NCBI GenBank assembly: GCA_021234155.1
Contig: JAJEKV010000105.1
Location: forward strand, 310,001 to 374,000
Length of the DNA: 64,000 bases
Direction of reading: 5' to 3'
From: Isoetes taiwanensis
Lineage: Eukaryota > Streptophyta > Lycopodiopsida > Isoetales > Isoetaceae
The notes under the pieces were generated by a model. It saw only the letters and a program-made list of their open reading frames with translations. It did not search any database and was not told the DNA's origin. This document shows, piece after piece, positions 61,985 through 64,000 of the stretch (its first letter is position 1; every line of letters starts with the position of its first letter). Made by a program: the position numbers and the translations under genes.

Positions 61985-63264
61985 TGCTACTGTGTGATTA
62001 GGAAAACAACATAGGCAATCCCAAACGTTGAACAACATCTGAAGAAATGAGATCATGCAAGGCACCATTGTCCAACTGTACAATCACATGAATTTGACCA
62101 ATACGTCCATCAAACAGCAATAGATCATGAGAAACTGTGGCCCCTACAATTTTTATTGTCCTAGCAATGACTTTTTCCTTGTCACCACCTCTCTTGTCAT
62201 CACATCCACCATGTTCACCACCACAGCTAGTTCCTCCCTGCTTACCAACGCAGCAATCACGGGCATAATGACCTTGATGGCCACATCAGATTCAAAGGTA
62301 ACAGTGCGTTTCCTCTTACCCAGTCAATCAAACACAAACTTTCTTGAACCAGCCTGATCACGAACCACGTCCACATTGTTTGCTCACATTCAAGGTGGAA
62401 CCTTCGCCTTTGTTGTTGTTGTTGTCTCTGCCTTGCTGAACCTCAAGCAAAATCATCCTTCTCCATGTCCAATAGGGTAGTAAGAGCATGTTGCAATGTT
62501 CGAGGTTGACATAACTTCAGCATGTGCAAGTATCGGTACTTGAGGCCACCAAGGGTCTTAATCTCCCTTAATCTCCCTTAATTCTGCCATTTGACTTAAC
62601 AAAGTGTTAAATCTGTTTGTGAAATCATCTATCGGCTCCTCAGCACGCTGCTTGATAGTTTGCCAGTGCTCCTAGACAAAATCCTTATAATTCTCCGGCA
62701 TAGCTTCAGACTTCATCAGCTTCTTCATTCTAGCCCAAATGTTAATGGGTTTTTATTTGCAGCATTAGCTGCATCTACCTTCTAGTGCCACCATGATATA
62801 GTATCCCCTTTTAATTGAGCCCTTGCCCAATAAAGTTTTCGTTTGTCAGAATACTCATGTTCAAAAAAGAAACTCACCATCTTGGCCATCCATTGGAGTA
62901 AAGATGCATCATCGCGCTTCCCATAAAACTAATCCAACTCAACCTTTAAATTCTTAGGTTTTTTCTAAATCACGCATCGTCATCATTGGTTTGGTCCATC
63001 ATTTGCATCAAAAGATTTTGCAACATCACAAGTAAACAAGTCAAACTGTTTCGTGACTTTTTCTTTGGAGTCTTTCTCATCAATGTTCTAGCATGATTAA
63101 AAGGTTTGATAAATTGCTTCTTTGACTCTACATCATCATCCGAATTATCCTCCTCAGGAAGGACATCTTCCTCATCAGCTATCTTCTTTCACAATCTCCT
63201 CTACTGCGACATACTTCAGACTTTTTGCTCTCTTCACCATATCCACTCTCCGTTAAGATTGCTT
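61985..63264 (-). pseudogene. gag-protease of a Ty3/gypsy element, truncated
   Basis: Minus strand. The gag domain at about 62980-62450 reads KRDDASLLQWMAKMVSFFFE, KRKLYWARAQLKGDTISWW, then QTIKQRAEEPIDDFTNRFNT and LKYRYLHMLKLCQ. The zinc knuckle at 62285-62253 reads CGHQGHYARDC with its first Cys altered. A protease-like segment reads QLDNGALHDLISSDVV near 62060, where DNGA replaces the usual DSGA. Sequence similarity stops at about 61985, so pol is absent from this copy. Several stops interrupt it. Confidence 0.65.
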
Positions 63265-63280
63265 CACGTTGGGTTCACCA
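63265..63280 (-). promoter_or_regulatory. Primer binding site, tRNA-Trp type
   Basis: On the minus strand TGGTGAACCCAACGTG pairs with the 3' end of plant tRNA-Trp (ending GGGTTCACCA, as I recall it) with one mismatch. It lies one base after the LTR terminus ...TGTAACA. Confidence 0.65.
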
Positions 63281-63281
63281 C

Positions 63282-63821
63282 TGTTACAAATTTGGGCTAG
63301 AAAAGCAATTAAGGGAAAAGTAGACTTGACACACGATCAAGGGATTTTTTATTCAATGAGACAAGGTACAACAAGAGTTAAGAATTAAGTCCAGCTGCCC
63401 GACACTGGAACTAGCACTTCTAAACCAAAGAAGGAATCCGCTAGAAGCCTCCAGACTCTGCCCTTAGTTCCTCGCCTGAACTATGATGCAATCTCTCGAA
63501 GCTAATCTTTGTGAGACAACCAATGATTCTCCTTGTTCCCAAGCCATGTCTTTTTAAATCACCAAGGATCTATTCTCATCTACTCATCCATTATTGGCTT
63601 TGGCTCCTGTAATCTACCAACTAAAATTATCTTTTAATCTCCTCCAATCATAGACAATCAATAATAGAGTAGCTAATTCTATTGTGCACTATGTTGGTAT
63701 GACAAATAAAATCTAGATATTTTTAATGACATAGCTGTATAGAAGTTTGGACTTTATCATGCTAACTCTAAAATGTATTTGTAACCAGCATAGCTACAAC
63801 AAACAAGCATAGCCATCAGCT

Positions 63822-63854
<33 letters not shown>

Positions 63855-64000
63855 CCTTGGAAACACAACTATCGGAGCTATCGCTATTTCCATGCAAACA
63901 AAATTTGGAACACAACTATGTCAAATGTAGCCGCCATCGCCTCCATGCTACCGCTCCTGCTTCCCAAAAACAAGTCAACAAAAAATCTTCCAGAATAACC
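63282..64000 (-). mobile_element. LTR of the right-edge gypsy element (start beyond window or unresolved)
   Basis: The minus-strand LTR ends CCCAAATTTGTAACA at 63282 next to the primer site. Its other end cannot be set because the partner LTR is outside the window. A 30-base A run at 63822-63851 may lie outside the LTR. Confidence 0.45.

Overview
The window is nuclear DNA from a land plant. It has spliced genes with GT..AG introns, a chloroplast-targeted photosystem-assembly protein, plant LTR retrotransposons primed by cytosolic tRNAs, plant-type LINEs and hAT elements. One compact intact gene in about 64 kb of repeats points to a large, repeat-rich genome. Tyrosine-recombinase (DIRS-like) retroelement fragments, which I believe are rare in flowering plants, make a seed-free lineage such as a fern my guess; that is inference.

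Layout. 0.2-2.0 kb: a complete four-exon minus-strand gene with an LPA1/REP27 domain. 2.3-2.9 kb: short repeats in both orientations. 4.4-30.2 kb: a tandem array of one Ty3/gypsy Tat-like family, four LTRs (A-D) sharing three internal regions. Region A is internally deleted and carries a non-autonomous hAT insertion with a perfect 8-bp target duplication. Regions B and C are near full length and share a poly(A)-tailed retroposed insert inside integrase. The domain order is gag, protease, a second RNase H, reverse transcriptase, decayed gypsy RNase H, integrase. 30.2-45 kb: fragments of DIRS-like elements in both orientations (zinc-knuckle gag, RT/RNase H, tyrosine recombinase), recurring terminal hairpins and a palindrome of about 1.6 kb. 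47.7-48.6 kb: exons of an F-box/LRR-type gene on the minus strand. 50.8-57.3 kb: a dead BED-hAT transposase gene broken by two LINE insertions, next to a third LINE. 58.4 kb: a long ATCT microsatellite. 62-64 kb: the 5' part of another gypsy element on the minus strand, with a tRNA-Trp-type primer site.

The most consequential observation concerns the sequence itself. Wherever near-identical copies differ, the differences sit at CAG/CTG trinucleotides and are mostly indels or odd substitutions. Frame breaks in the LRR gene and in the DIRS-like RT can also be explained by a lost CTG. This looks like consensus error at CHG-methylated cytosines, so many apparently broken frames here may be intact in the plant. 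The most interesting biology is the second RNase H placed before RT, the DIRS-like elements with a conserved hairpin beside the recombinase gene, and a recurring folded motif found in several unrelated-looking repeats.
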